From Phyllostachys edulis (taxonomy: Eukaryota > Streptophyta > Magnoliopsida > Poales > Poaceae), in contig CM070546.1 of the NCBI GenBank assembly GCA_036346405.1, forward strand, positions 98,338,826 to 98,402,825: 64,000 nucleotides of DNA, in the 5' to 3' direction. Below the pieces are notes generated by a model, which was not told the DNA's origin, made no database searches, and saw only the letters and a program-made list of their open reading frames with translations. Both the position numbers and the translations under genes were made by a program. Positions 10,144 through 21,369 of this stretch are shown in pieces. The stretch's first letter is position 1. Every line of letters starts with the position of its first letter.

Positions 10144-13100
10144 CATTGGGTGCTTGATAGTGGGTGCACTCAACACATGACCGGTGATAGAAAAATGTTC
10201 ACCACATTCGAGAATGGAAAAGGAGTAGACAAGATCACTTTCGGCGATAATAGTAAAGGAAAGGTATTAGGTTTGGGTAAAATTGCTATCTCAAATGACC
10301 TTTCCATTTCTAATGTTTCTCTAGTAGAATCATTAAACTTTAACTTACTATCCGTTGCTCAAATATGTGATCTTGGACTAATTTGCTCATTCTCTAGTGA
10401 AGGTGTTACCATTTCTAACGCAAATGATAGCTCTTTAGCTTTCAAAGGCTTTAGATTTGGAAATCTTTACTTAGTTGATTTTAGTTCAAGAGAATCTTGT
10501 TTAAAAACTTGCTTAATCGCTAAAACCTCATTGGGTTGGCTTTGGCATAGAAGGCTAGCTCATGTTGGAATGATTCAACTTAAAAAGCTTTTCAAACATG
10601 ATTTAGTTGTTGGCTTGAAAGATGTGAAATTTGAGAAAAATAGACTTTGTAGTGCTTGTCAAGCGGTAAACAAGTCGCTAATTCTCATCCTTCCAAAAGT
10701 ATCATGTCAACTTCTAGACCATTGGAACTCTTACATATGGATTTGTTTGGGCCGACAACCTATAAGAGTATCGGGGGTAATAGCTATTGTTTAGTCATTG
10801 TGGATGATTACTCTAGATATACATGGGTATTCTTTCTAGATGATAAAGGTGAAACCTCCGAATTTTCAAAAGATTCGCAAAAGGTCTCAAAATGAATTTG
10901 ATTTCAAAATAAAGAAAATCCGTAGTGATAATGGTTCGAGTTCAAAAATACTAAAGTTGAGGACTTTTGTGACGAACTTGGAATAAAGCATGAACTTTCC
11001 ACAACCTACACTCGGAGCAAAATGGAGTAGTAGAAAGGAAAAATCGAACATTAATTGAAATGGCTAGGACAATGCTTGATGAATATAATACTTAGATAGT
11101 TTTTGGTAGGAAGCTATTAACACCGCTTGTCATGCCATAAATCGTCTTTATTTGCACCGTCTTTTGAAAAAGACTTCCTATGAGCTAATTGTAGGAAGAA
11201 AACCGAACATCTCTTACTTTCGTGTTTTTGGTTGCAAGTGTTACATTTTAAAGAAGGGTGTTCGCTTTCAAAATTTGATAGTCGTTGCGATGTTGGTTTC
11301 TTGCTTGGTTATTCTTCAAATAGCAAAGCTTATCGTGTCTTCAACAAAAACTCGGTTTAGTTGAAGAAAGGCACGATGTGCAATTTGATGAAACTAATGG
11401 CTCTCAAGAAGAGCATGAGAATTTGGATGATGTAGGAAATGAAGCTTTGAGGAAAGCAATGGAGCATATGCAAATAGGTGATATCAAGCCGAAGATGATC
11501 CATCATCTTCCACTCAAGTTGAGGCTCCAACCTCTTCCACTAATCAAATACAAATTATTGAAGAGGACAACAAAGAAGATGATCAACCATCCAACCTACC
11601 ACCAAGAATTCACAATGCAATTGCGAAGGATCATCCAATAGACCAAATATTGGGTGGCGTAAGTAAGGGTGTCCAAACTCGCCTCGTATTGCTTTTTTTT
11701 GTGAACATTACTCTTTTGTCTCTTCTATTGAGCCAAAGCATGTAGAAGATGCACTTGAAGATCCGGATTGGGTGAATGCTATGCATGAAGAACTCAATAA
11801 CTTCACCCGGAATGAAGTTTGGTCATTGGTGGATCGACCCAAGGAACACAATGTTATTGGAACTAAATGGGTCTTTAGGAACAAACAAGATGAAAATGGT
11901 TTGGTTGTTCGAAACAAAGCAAGATTGGTCGCTCAAGGTTTTTCACAAGTTGAAGGTTTGGATTTTGGTGAAACTTTTGCTCCCGTAGCTAGACTTGAGT
12001 CAATTCGGATATTACTTGCTTTTGCATCATGCTTTGATATTAAATTATTTCAAATGGATGTTAAAAGTGCATTCTTAAATGGTAAAATATCCGAACTTGT
12101 CTTTGTTGAACAACCTCCGGTTTTGAAGATCCTAAAATCCAAATCATGTCTATAAACTCTCCAAGGCGCCTATGGTCTTAAACAAGCTCCTAGAGCATGG
12201 TATGAACGCATTTAGAGATTTTCTAGTCTCAAAAGGATTCAAAATCGGAAAATTGATTCAACTTTATTTACTAAAGTTTTAGAGGATGATTTCTTTGTAT
12301 GTCAAATTTATGTTGATGATATCATATTTGGTTCTACTAATCAAGATTTTTGCGAAGAATTTGGTGATATGATGTCTAGGGAATTTGAAATGTCCATGAT
12401 CGGAGAATTGAGCTATTTTCTTGGACTTCAAATCAAGCAACTTAAAGATGGAACCTTTGTGAGCCAAACCAAGTGCATAAAAGATTTGATCAAGAAGTTT
12501 GGCATGGAGGATGCAAAACCGATCAAGACTCCCATGGCAACCAACGGTCATCTCGACTTAAATGAGGGAGGTAAATCGGTAGATTTAACGCTTTATAGGT
12601 CTATGATTGGTAGTTTGCTTTATCTTACCGCATCTAGGCCCGATATTATGTTTAGTGTTTGCATGTGTGCACGATTTCAAGCAACTCCAAAAGAATGCCA
12701 TTTAATGGCCGTTAAAAGAATACTAAGATATTTAAAGCATTCCTCTAGCATTGGCCTTTGGTTCCGAAAGGTGCTAAATTTGATTTAATTGGATATGCCG
12801 ATTCCGATTATGCGGGTTGCAAAGTGGATAGAAAGAGCACCTCGGGTAGTTGTCAATTTTATGAAGATCTCTAGTATCATGGTCATCCAAGAAACAAAAC
12901 TCCGTAGCATTATCCACCGCCGGGTTTAATATGTTTCAGCGAAGTTGTTGTGCTCAATTGCTATGGATGAGGCAAACATTGATGGATTATGGAATTAAAA
13001 TTGATAAAATGCCTCTCTTGTGTGACAATGATAGTGCCGTGAAAATTGCTAATAACCTGTTCAACACTCAAGAACCAAGCATATAGATATTCGCCACCAT

Positions 13101-13254
13101 TTCTTGAGAGATCATGTGAGCAAGGGAGATATTGAAATTAGCCACATAAGAACCAAGACCAATTAGCGGATATTTTCACCAAGCCATTAGATGAAGGCGC
13201 TTTTGCAAATTGAGGAATGAATTAAATGTCATAGACTATTCAAATGTTGTTTGA
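10144..13254 (+). pseudogene. pol: S1 pol: protease, integrase, RT, RNase H (broken)
   Basis: Protease is marked by LDSGCTQHMTGD near 10155. The GAG-pre-integrase zinc-binding region (WHRRLAHVGM) lies near 10540. The integrase core (MDLFGPTT, VDDYSRYTWVFF) lies near 10735-10840. RT starts near 11770 with KARLVAQGFSQ and QMDVKSAFLNG, and its YVDD box is near 12310. RNase H ends at the TGA at 13252. The order PR-IN-RT-RH is copia-specific. Several frameshifts, mostly single-base losses in CC or GG runs compared with the copy at 59943, break the reading frame. Confidence 0.9.
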
Positions 13255-14191
13255 ACTCTTGCCTCATGTTTTATGTTTCATTTGATGTTATTTGAGTATT
13301 TTATGAAAATAATTTTCAAATCTTTATTAAAAATAGCTATGATCATAAAAATTATGTTCCTTGATAGACAATAGTCTACTCTATGCATAATGATCCTTAA
13401 TGATATTTACTTGAGTGCAAAACTAGGGATCATTTGCAAAACAATCTCAGTTCCTAGAAAATCCTGAAAGTCCCAGGATAATCGGAAAAACCGGCGTTAT
13501 ACTGCTGCGTATGCGACAAGTAGTCTTGATACGACAAGCGTTATAACAATGCAGTATGGCTAAAGTCTTGGAACAACCGACGGTATTTGATCGGAACAAC
13601 GCGTCGCTTTTGGGAGAAAAATTAATCGCCTTTCGCTTATTCTTTTTCCACTTAAACCGGAACGGCTCGTCGCCTTCAAACCGTCCGTTTCTCTCTCTCT
13701 CTCTCTCTCTGCCGTGCGACTCTCTCCTCAAATCCACTTGCAAGTTCATCAATCCTTCGATTTCTTCGATTGCAAGCATCTCGAGGATTGACTCTTCGAT
13801 TCTTGAGGTAATCCTCAATTAATCCTCGTCTTGTCCCCATTGAAACCCTAGAACTCCCTTGTGTCTCGGTTTTAGGGTTCTTTGAGATTGATCTTGATTT
13901 CTGGTATTCTAGAAGAACAAATGTGGTTGTTTGATATCTTGAGGTTATTGCGCATCCATATTATGCACTCACACCACAAGATTTCATAAATTTCCTAAAA
14001 ATCATCCAACCCTAGAAATCGTCAGGACAATCGGATCATCCGATTCTTGAGCGGATCAACCGCGATCATGGTTGTTCCGGCCATTGAACTGCGGTTCATC
14101 CGATTATCCTGACAAGAAATCCAGAAAATCAATTTCACTTCTGTTAATTTCTATTCCTTGATTATCTTTGATTCCTACTGTCTCTATCTAG
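13255..14191 (+). promoter_or_regulatory. S1 pol-ORF3 spacer: CT-rich leader and putative intron
   Basis: A CT-repeat tract (about 13690-13712) and a pyrimidine-rich leader end at a plant-like donor (TTGAG|GTAATC, GT at 13808). A pyrimidine-rich acceptor (TCTCTATCTAG, AG at 14190-14191) lies directly before an ATG at 14192. The 384-bp interval therefore looks like a leader intron for ORF3. The matching spacer of the other Sirevirus (63114-64000) has the same layout. Splicing is an inference. Confidence 0.5.
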
Positions 14192-14824
14192 ATGCCAAGG
14201 ATGCGAGGAGCAAAAAGAAAAGCTCATGGCTCATCAAGACAAGGATCTTGACCTCTCAACCTTCAAGATTCTCCTCGAGCTTTGCAAATAGGGAGGACTC
14301 GCCTGCTTTGCTCCTGTTCGTCGAGACTCGCTCCGCTTAAATGTAAAACGTATGCGAAAAGGAAAGAGGATAGCTTCAAACCGAGTCGATAGTAGTTCAA
14401 GAAAGATCAAGTGAGGAGTTAGAATCGAAGAAGAAGAAGAAGAAGAAGTTCTGTCGGAGACAGAGGATGATTTGATAGACCCTCCAGAACTCCAATTGAT
14501 TTACACCTCCTCTCGGTGATGATTATGCAATCAAGAGGCATGTAAATCAATTCCTTTTGAAGAATGACTCGCTCAATCCGAAATTTCACACGGTTTTCAA
14601 GAACAAGTCTATGAACAGACTTTATGACCGTCATAGAAAATTTGCGAAACACGATGGATTAAGTGGGCTAATATCAATATTTTGGACAATTACATGAGGG
14701 TTTATCGACTTTTCTCTGAGTAGGTCTTCATGACCTTGTGGGAATAAAGCGAATTACGATGACAAGTGATTAGGCGGTTTATGCCACACAGTACATCTCT
14801 CCTGACCTGAACACTTTTAAATGG
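14192..14824 (+). pseudogene. S1 ORF3, degraded N-terminal part
   Basis: An ATG at 14192 opens a basic peptide (MPRMRGAKRKAHGSS) that stops after about 19 codons because of frame damage. Basic and Lys/Glu-rich coding-like sequence continues in shifting frames up to the ORF at 14825. I read this as the broken N-terminus of ORF3. The original length is therefore larger than the 372 codons that remain open. Confidence 0.5.
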
Positions 14825-15943
14825 ATGTCAGGTACCCGAACTCTAGAAAGCACTAAAGAAGAATTTGAGAGAGTCTTGAGGGTCCAATCAAATTCTTGGG
14901 CAAAGATCTTTGAGAATGCTGCTTTACTAGTCCCTGCTTGGAGTAAGCACTATGACACTTCTGTCAAATACAAGCTGGGCACTATCACTGGACTTAAGCC
15001 GGAAGTGAGTATGATTAACAGGATTATTAATCATACATTTTATCCTAAAAGTGGTAACTTTGATGCCGTCAGGGGGCATGTTTGGAACATGATTGAGCAT
15101 ATTATGGAGGGAATAAAGTTTGATGTGGTGGATGTAATTCTTAATGGCATAGCCTCCTCAAAGAATGATAGAGTTAAGAGGATCTACTATGCACCATACA
15201 TCATGGCCTTAATTGTAAGGAAAATGGAGTATCGTGGTGGTTTGGGATCAGCTCATAAGCCTTATAAACCACGAGATGGTATCCCTCCTCCTCCTCCTTC
15301 TCGCCGAGACATTGAGGATAATCCAGCTGATGTTGAGGTTCCTCCTGTGGCTCCTGCTCCTGCTGAAGGTGTTCTTGCTCAAATTCTTCAAAATCAGCAG
15401 CTTCTCCTTAGCACCTTGCAAGATATGAAGCAAGAACAAACTGAGCTTAGCAACAGGCTAACTCACTTGGCGACAGTTCAGACTGAGATCCATCACAAGC
15501 TCACTGATATGGAGTTGGTTCGAAATGATTTCCATAGTGAGGTCCATAATAGGATGGCTGCCCTGATGGAGAGCATCAATGATATGGAGGATGTACTGAA
15601 GGCCCCTCAGCGATATTCCTTCTCTCGTCGTCCTAAGACATCCTCTGGGCCATCTGCACCTCCTCCAGCTCCTGCACCTGCTCCTGTTACAGGTTCTGCA
15701 CCATATCCAGTCTTCACTCCTCCTGCACCAGCCATCGAGCCAGTTGCTCCAGATCCTGTCATAGCTACCGAGTCAGCATCTTCGGATCCGGCGCCTGCTA
15801 CTTCAGCCTCTCCTCTAGAGCAGGCCACCGCTCCTCCGGACTCAGCTCCTCCGGCCCCAGAGTCTCAGGATCCAGCTCCTTCTCCAGCACAGGACCCGTC
15901 TTCCCAGGACGTCGCTCCTCCTCCTCAGGATCCGGTTGTCTGA
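14825..15943 (+). CDS. S1 ORF3 (Sirevirus 'env-like' / plant transposon protein), 372 codons
   Basis: An open frame downstream of pol, in the position of the so-called envelope-like gene of Sireviruses. Residues 1-145 are a mixed helical globular region. Residues 150-180 are Pro-rich. About 185-255 form a likely coiled coil with repeated Leu, Gln and Met positions. Residues 270-372 are almost only Pro, Ala, Ser and Asp. There is no signal peptide and no hydrophobic membrane segment, so the sequence gives no support for an envelope function. The true start is probably at 14192, and the ATG at 14825 is only the first of the surviving frame. Function is unknown. Confidence 0.65.
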   Translation: MSGTRTLESTKEEFERVLRVQSNSWAKIFENAALLVPAWSKHYDTSVKYKLGTITGLKPEVSMINRIINHTFYPKSGNFDAVRGHVWNMIEHIMEGIKFDVVDVILNGIASSKNDRVKRIYYAPYIMALIVRKMEYRGGLGSAHKPYKPRDGIPPPPPSRRDIEDNPADVEVPPVAPAPAEGVLAQILQNQQLLLSTLQDMKQEQTELSNRLTHLATVQTEIHHKLTDMELVRNDFHSEVHNRMAALMESINDMEDVLKAPQRYSFSRRPKTSSGPSAPPPAPAPAPVTGSAPYPVFTPPAPAIEPVAPDPVIATESASSDPAPATSASPLEQATAPPDSAPPAPESQDPAPSPAQDPSSQDVAPPPQDPVV

Positions 15944-15959
15944 GTTGTTTTTGGTACCT

Positions 15960-16429
15960 TGATGCCAAAGGGGGAGAGGAATGAGAAGATTTGGAAGACA
16001 TAGATTTAGGGGGAGCAAGCGCAAGCTTTTGCTACTATATTATATATGTGTTGAACTCTTGTGCTTGTAATAGTTTAATTATGCATCTTTTATCTTGTTG
16101 AACTTGTTGGATGCTCTGGATGCTTATAATATTATCTTAAATGCAATCTCACCATTGTCATATCTTATTATTGCATTTCCTCAAGTTCAAATTTTGTTAA
16201 AGAAACTCCTCAAAATTTCTCAAATTATCTCCATGTGCTTGCTAAATTGTTCTATCCTTTCATGCACATGTTTAGGGGGAGCTTTCTTTAAATTAGTCTT
16301 AACAAGAAAATAATTCTCATACATTCATTTGTGCTCATTGTAAGAAATGTTTTATTGTTAAGCCATCAATTGAATACCAATCTTTCTCACACATTTTTAG
16401 TGTTGTCATCAATTACCAAAAGGGGAGAT
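15960..16429 (+). promoter_or_regulatory. S1 multiple polypurine tracts
   Basis: Four purine tracts of the AGGGGGAG type lie at about 15967-15979, 16005-16015, 16271-16281 and 16418-16429. The last directly abuts the 3' LTR and would prime plus-strand DNA. Repeated PPT copies upstream of the 3' LTR are a known Sirevirus hallmark. Confidence 0.85.
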
Positions 16430-17919
16430 TGAAAGCATCTAGGCCCCTAAAAATTGTTTTGGTAATTAATGACAATATGTGAATATGGGATTAACGTGTT
16501 TATTGAGTATTTACAAGGTTAAGTCCCATTGGTGAACTTATTGATGCAAAGATGCATACCAAAGGATGAAATGGAGATCTACAAGACTTTAAGTCAAGGT
16601 ACAAATAGTCTAGGATCCTTTTGTATTTTACCGGTCTTAGGAGTTTGGTTGGAAGACCGGATTATAGGATAAATGCCGTACTATTAAGAGGGATCATGGC
16701 TAGTAGCTTGATAGCATGTTCTTGTGCCATATGGATCAATTTTAGGATCATGCATGCATTTAAATTGAACTTGCAATTGAATTCGAAAAACAACCGGGCC
16801 CTTACCCTAATATCGAAGTACTGCAGACTTGCGTGGTTGTACTTTGTTGTCTTGATTGTACCAGCGACATGCGCGGTACTACCGCACATCGGACGTTCCG
16901 AAATTTATATGGCGGTTGTATAATAACAGAACAAGTGTAATTTCGCTCCGAATCCTCTCCTGAGAATCGGACGTTCCGGCCTAATAATCGGATGAACCGC
17001 ACATCGGTTGTTCCGGTTATTAGACGGCGGTTGTAAAATTCCAGAACAATTGCATTTTCCAGCTGAGCGAAACCCTGATATCGGATGAACCGAAAGTTTG
17101 CCGGTGGTTGTACCGCTCCTCTTTTAACGGCTATATCAGAGCATTTAATGCGGTTAAAATAGCCGTTACTATTGCTTTTTCCAGAGTGCGGTTGTACCGG
17201 CCGTATACCTCCGGTTGTACCGATTTTCTCTGGAAAATCGGGATCTTCTCCCCAACGGTTGGATTTGTTGGTAGAGGCTATAAATACCTCCCCAACTGCC
17301 CAAGGCAAAAAATATACAGCTCATTTATCACTCATAGAACCTTTTGAGCTTTGAGCATTCACTCAACACTCAAAACCTCTTGTGCATTCATTGTGAGTTT
17401 GTTGAGAGTCATTCAAGTGCATTCATACTCCTAGTTGATCCTTGTGCACGTGAGTGCCGTCAAGTGAAGCCCGGTGATTTATTACTCTTGGAGTGGTGCC
17501 GCACTCCTAGACGGCTTGGCGGAGAGCACGGTGATCTCTTCAAGAAGAGTGTGAAGAGGCCCGGTGCAAGCTTATGAGTGGTTGGTGTTCACTATCTCCG
17601 GAGCGGAGGAAGAACAACCAAAGTGAACGAGGGAAGGCTTAATTCGTGGAGCCGGCTTGACGTGTCAAGCCTCCTCAACGTGGACTAGTGAAGACCGGCA
17701 AGTCTTGATACCACGGAAAAACATCCTCGTGTCTTTGTGGTTATTTCTTGTCTTTACATTTCGCATTTATATTTCTAGCTTATTTATTATGATTGAATTG
17801 CTTAGCTAGAAGTATAACTTGTTAAGATTAAGTTATTAATTGGCTAAAATTGTTAAATTGTTAAAAAGTTTAAAAACCTCCTATTCACCCCCCTCTAGTC
17901 GGTTATCCTTGATCCTACA
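16430..17919 (+). repeat. 3' LTR of S1
   Basis: A 1,490-bp LTR ending CCTACA directly before the TSD GAGTC. It is less affected by single-base losses than the 5' LTR. Confidence 0.93.
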
Positions 17920-18250
17920 GAGTCTCCCACCGCGAGGGCCTCGCCCCGGCGGGAGACATTTCAAACCACTCAAACGCGCACCCCTCTTCGCTCGGAGGCC
18001 CCGCCTCAGCGACTAGGGAGTCTCCCGCCGCAAGGTCCTCGCCCCGGCGGGAGACATCTCAAACCGCGCTCACACGCGCACCCCTCGTCGCTCCGAGGCC
18101 CCGCCTCGGCGACTACGGAGTCTCCCACCGCGACGGCCTCGCCCCGGCGGGCGACATGTCAAACCGCGCTCAAGCGCGCATCCCTAGTCGTTCCGGATGA
18201 ATCGCCTCGACGACTAGGGAGCCTCCCGCCTCGAGTGACTCACCTCGGTG
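17920..18250. repeat. Tandem array B, right portion
   Basis: It continues the 99-bp array after the copia insertion. Unit starts are at about 17923, 18021, 18120 and 18221, the last diverged. Together with 5985-6637 it shows where the copia landed. Confidence 0.88.
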
Positions 18251-18822
18251 GGGGGACTGCGCACATTCGCGCCCGCTCGCGAAGAGACCTAGTCATTCCC
18301 AACAAAAGGGCCACCATACGTGGCCTTCGGCCTCGCAGCAGGCAGGAAGCATCCGCAGGCATGATTGCCTCGACGAAGATGCCGCGGGAAAATAACCCTG
18401 GCACAGCATGGCCCCAAGACCAAAACATACCAAGGGGGGACGGCGATCGGCTTCGCCTCCCCCTCGCTAGCCTCTGGGCTCTCAAACGAGCCCAAGCATA
18501 GAAGGTTGTCCGGAGGCTTTTACAAATATTACGTACCTCGCAGTGCTTTGCCCGGCTCTTTTCAGTGTATGCTCGAAGCCACCGCGCATGGCCCTTGGCC
18601 CCGGTGCACACCGGCGCCCTTTAAGGGCGCGAGTGTATAAACGAAGCCACTGCGCAGGGCCGGGGGCCCCGGTGTAAACCGTCGCCCACCGCAGGCATAA
18701 GAGCATGGACTAGAGCCATACCAGTGCACATAGCGAACACAACAAGCATAACGCAACCCAGCCTGGCGAGGTCCTACGTTCAACCCAGGCCGTGGGGACG
18801 GCGCGAGCCGCCTCCACCTGCA
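18251..18822. other. LARD interior, unclassified
   Basis: Mixed-composition spacer with short internal repeats around GCCACCGCGCATGGC and GCCACTGCGCAGGGC (about 18578 and 18646). There is no recognisable protein. Confidence 0.5.
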
Positions 18823-18824
18823 AT

Positions 18825-19420
18825 AACATAGCGTTAGGGCTCCCGGAGCCCTATGTAAAGTGTGGGGGCGGCGCGAGGCCGCCTCCACCTCATAACATAG
18901 CGTTAGGGCTCCCCGGAGCCCTATCTAAAAAGTGTGGGGACGGCGCGAGGCTTCGCCTCCCCCTCGCAACATAGCGTTAGGGCTCCCCGGAGCCCTATCT
19001 AAAAAGGTGTGGGGACGGCGCGAGGCTTCGCCTCCCCCTCGCAACATAGCGTTAGGGCTCCCCGGAGCCCTATCTAAAAAGTATGGGGGCGGCACGAGGC
19101 TTCCCTCCCTCATAACATAGCGTTAGGGCTCCCGGAGCCCTATCTAAGGTGTGGGGGCGGCAGGCTTCGCCTCCCGCTCAAACATAGCGTTAGGGCTCCC
19201 CGGAGCCCTACCTAAAAAGGTGTGGGGACGGCGCGAGGCTTCGCCTCCCCCTCGCAACATAGCGTTAGGGCTCCCCGGAGCCCTATCTAAAAAAGTGTGG
19301 GGGACGGCGCGAGGCTTCGCCTCCCCCTCGTAACATAACGTTAGGGCTCCCCGGAGCCCTATCTGAAAAAAAAGTCTGGGGGACGGCGCGCGAGGCTTCG
19401 CCTCCCCCTCGCCGGCCTCG
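18825..19420. repeat. Tandem array C, 8 x 66-76 bp with an internal palindrome
   Basis: AACATAGCGTTAGGGCTC recurs at about 18825, 18894, 18968, 19043, 19114, 19180, 19256 and 19332. Each unit carries the self-complementary AGGGCTCCCCGGAGCCCT (or a one-base-shorter form), followed by GGCTTCGCCTCCCCCTC. Confidence 0.92.
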
Positions 19421-19629
19421 TCGAGCTCGAGCGGGCCCAGCGGTAACCCCTCGGGCAATCGGGCAAAGACCCTTCGCACCCCTCCAAGTCACGAGGACGC
19501 TTGACCAGGAGCGGACAAAGGGGGGCAGTCTTGGGCCCCAGCAGAGCATCCCAAGCGGCTACACCAGAGAAATAATCGAAATTTGAATACATCGATGGCG
19601 CCATGGCGCTGCGCTCGCTACTACACCGC

Positions 19630-19870
19630 CCCACCTCGAGGCCAATGCCTCGGTGGGCGGCTCCGCTTCGACTTCGCCCACCACCCACCTCGAGGCCAAT
19701 GCCTCGGTGGGGCGGCTCGCTCGCCGCCGGCCGCGCGCCTCCGAGGCTATAGCCTCGGTGGGCGGCTCGCTCGGCCGCTCGCCCGTCGCCTCGAGCTACG
19801 GCCTCGGTAAAGCGGCCCGACGTCGCCCGCCTCGAGGCCGTGTCTCGGTGGGCGATCAGCGTCGGCTTCT
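19630..19870. repeat. Tandem array D, about 50-bp units built on a palindrome
   Basis: Five copies of a CCTCGAGGC...GCCTCGGTGGGC unit at about 19636, 19687, 19739, 19788 and 19829. Both halves of each core can pair with one another. Confidence 0.8.
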
Positions 19871-19969
19871 CGAGGTATCCAGACTCCCCAAGGGCGAGGC
19901 GTCTGATTCGTCCGCTCGCCCTCGGGATCAGGATCTGTCCTCGCGACCTCGGACCACGCAGCGAGGAGT

Positions 19970-20333
19970 TGTCGTGCGAGAGGCACCAAGGGTGCCCCAC
20001 GCCCTCGGATCGTCGGGAATACCGGTGTGGCGTCGGGGATCTTTGTTCATCGTAAATCCAGTCTGTATAGTGTATGTTAAGACAAGTGTACCTAAAATGC
20101 CCTTTCTCTCTCTCGCTCGGGGCAAGAAGGTAAATGTCCTTCTTGCCTCCTATAAATAAACCCCATGGGCTTGTAATAAGGGATCTTTTCTCATTTTTAC
20201 ATACAAGCAATACACACATTCATACATGTCTTTGGCTTCTCTCTATCTCTGTCCTCACTTTGAGACAAAAGTGCGGAGGGTCTCCATTGTCTGGAGGTCC
20301 CGTACCCATCTGTCTAGCCTTTTAGCTACGACA
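19970..20333 (+). repeat. Right LTR of the gypsy-like LARD
   Basis: A 364-bp LTR starting TGTCGTGCGAG and ending GCTACGACA, followed by the TSD ATACC (20334-20338). Confidence 0.88.
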
Positions 20334-20338
20334 ATACC

Positions 20339-20764
20339 AGTTAGCGTCATGTGTAATATGAGTCATGCCAAAAATTAACAACCTACATTCTTACACTCAA
20401 ATATCTAACTGTGCAAGTCGCATGACTTTTGTGGATATAGTTTGTACACCTACTATTTTTCTTGTTGTTTTGCCGTATGATGTCTTCGCTACTCTGATCC
20501 GCACATATTTTACTTAGATGGATACCTAGACTTTTAATTTGTTCCCGACTCGTCTTGGTGCATTTTGAATAAACAGGTGGATTTAAGAGGTAAAAATTAG
20601 AGTAATTAATCATCAAAGCATTTTGATTAGGGTGAATGCAACTAATAATATTTACCACTAGATTTAGTGAGCACAATGTGCTTGATCCACCAAACCTGTG
20701 TTCTTTTAGTAGTAATATAGATTTGCGGTCAAATGATGATTAATAACTAATTATAATGAGTGAT
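20339..20764. other. Intergenic, nothing recognised
   Basis: AT-rich host sequence that was joined to position 3108 before the LARD inserted. No credible ORF. Confidence 0.6.
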
Positions 20765-20767
20765 TAT

Positions 20768-20858
<91 letters not shown>
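20765..20858. repeat. (TA)n microsatellite
   Basis: A pure TA dinucleotide run. Confidence 0.97.
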
Positions 20859-20859
<1 letters not shown>

Positions 20860-21194
20860 CGTCCGTTTAGTACTCACAGGAGTATGTACTCCTACTTCCA
20901 ATATACTACTTAAACACACATATTATGCTTCTTTATCATTTTCATTATACTTAAATACCAATTATAAGATACTCCAACGCGACTTGATTGAAAATTTTTC
21001 ATTGGAGCCCTTTGTTTTTTGCTATATACCCTTGTTCATATATAAAAGAAGTATATACACAAATTTGCTATAAAAGTGAAATTTAATGAAATTTTTCATG
21101 GAACTCACTTTGAGGTATCTTATAATCATTATTGGAGTATCTTAAATAGATAAAGAGATATCATCATCATTTACGATATAGAGTGGTATATGAG

Positions 21195-21198
<4 letters not shown>
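20859..21198. repeat. AT-rich foldback segment between TA arrays
   Basis: TAAGATACTCCAA near 20967 and TTGGAGTATCTTA near 21133 are inverted copies. AGGAGTATGTACTCCT near 20879 is itself a palindrome. It is MITE-like in size and structure, but no TSD could be separated from the flanking TA repeats. Confidence 0.45.
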
Positions 21199-21236
<38 letters not shown>

Positions 21237-21261
21237 TATATTTAAGTGGTATATGATAGGT

Positions 21262-21352
<91 letters not shown>

Positions 21353-21369
21353 GTGTGTGTGTGTGTGTG
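21199..21369. repeat. (TA)n and (GT)n microsatellites
   Basis: TA runs at about 21199-21235 and 21266-21340, then a GTAT/GT run up to the start of the next LTR at 21370. Confidence 0.95.

Larger units (their letters stand above)
6638..17919 (+). mobile_element. Complete Ty1-copia Sirevirus-type element (copy S1)
   Basis: Length is 11,282 bp including LTRs of 1,479 and 1,490 bp that begin TGAAAGCATC and end CCTACA. The TSD GAGTC is at 6633-6637 and 17920-17924. Order inside is PBS (TGGTATCAGAGC), gag with two CCHC knuckles, protease, integrase, RT, RNase H, then a spacer, a third ORF, and several polypurine tracts. The copia domain order, long LTRs, ORF3 after pol and repeated PPTs together define a Sirevirus. 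Gag and pol carry frameshifts and stops, so the copy is not autonomous. It lies inside array B of the LARD and is therefore younger than it. Confidence 0.93.
3114..20333 (+). mobile_element. Large non-autonomous Ty3/gypsy-like LTR element (LARD-type), with a nested copia
   Basis: It is bounded by two clearly similar LTRs (3114-3485, 19970-20333) starting TGTCGT and ending in CA, and flanked by the same 5 bp ATACC (3109-3113 and 20334-20338). A primer-binding site of the TTGGCGCCGTC type follows the left LTR. Removing the nested copia (6638-17919 plus its TSD) leaves about 5.9 kb. No gag, protease, RT or integrase motif is recognisable inside. The interior is GC-rich and largely four tandem arrays. 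It must therefore use proteins from another element. The PBS type suggests a Tat-like gypsy partner (inference). Confidence 0.85.

Noticed and set aside
14825..15943. Calling S1 ORF3 a genuine envelope protein
   Set aside because: No signal peptide, transmembrane segment or fusion-like hydrophobic stretch. The position alone does not show an envelope function.
21340..21369. A target-site duplication for S3
   Set aside because: The left flank is (GT)n and the right flank a TA run. No clean matching 5 bp could be chosen, probably because the microsatellites have changed length.
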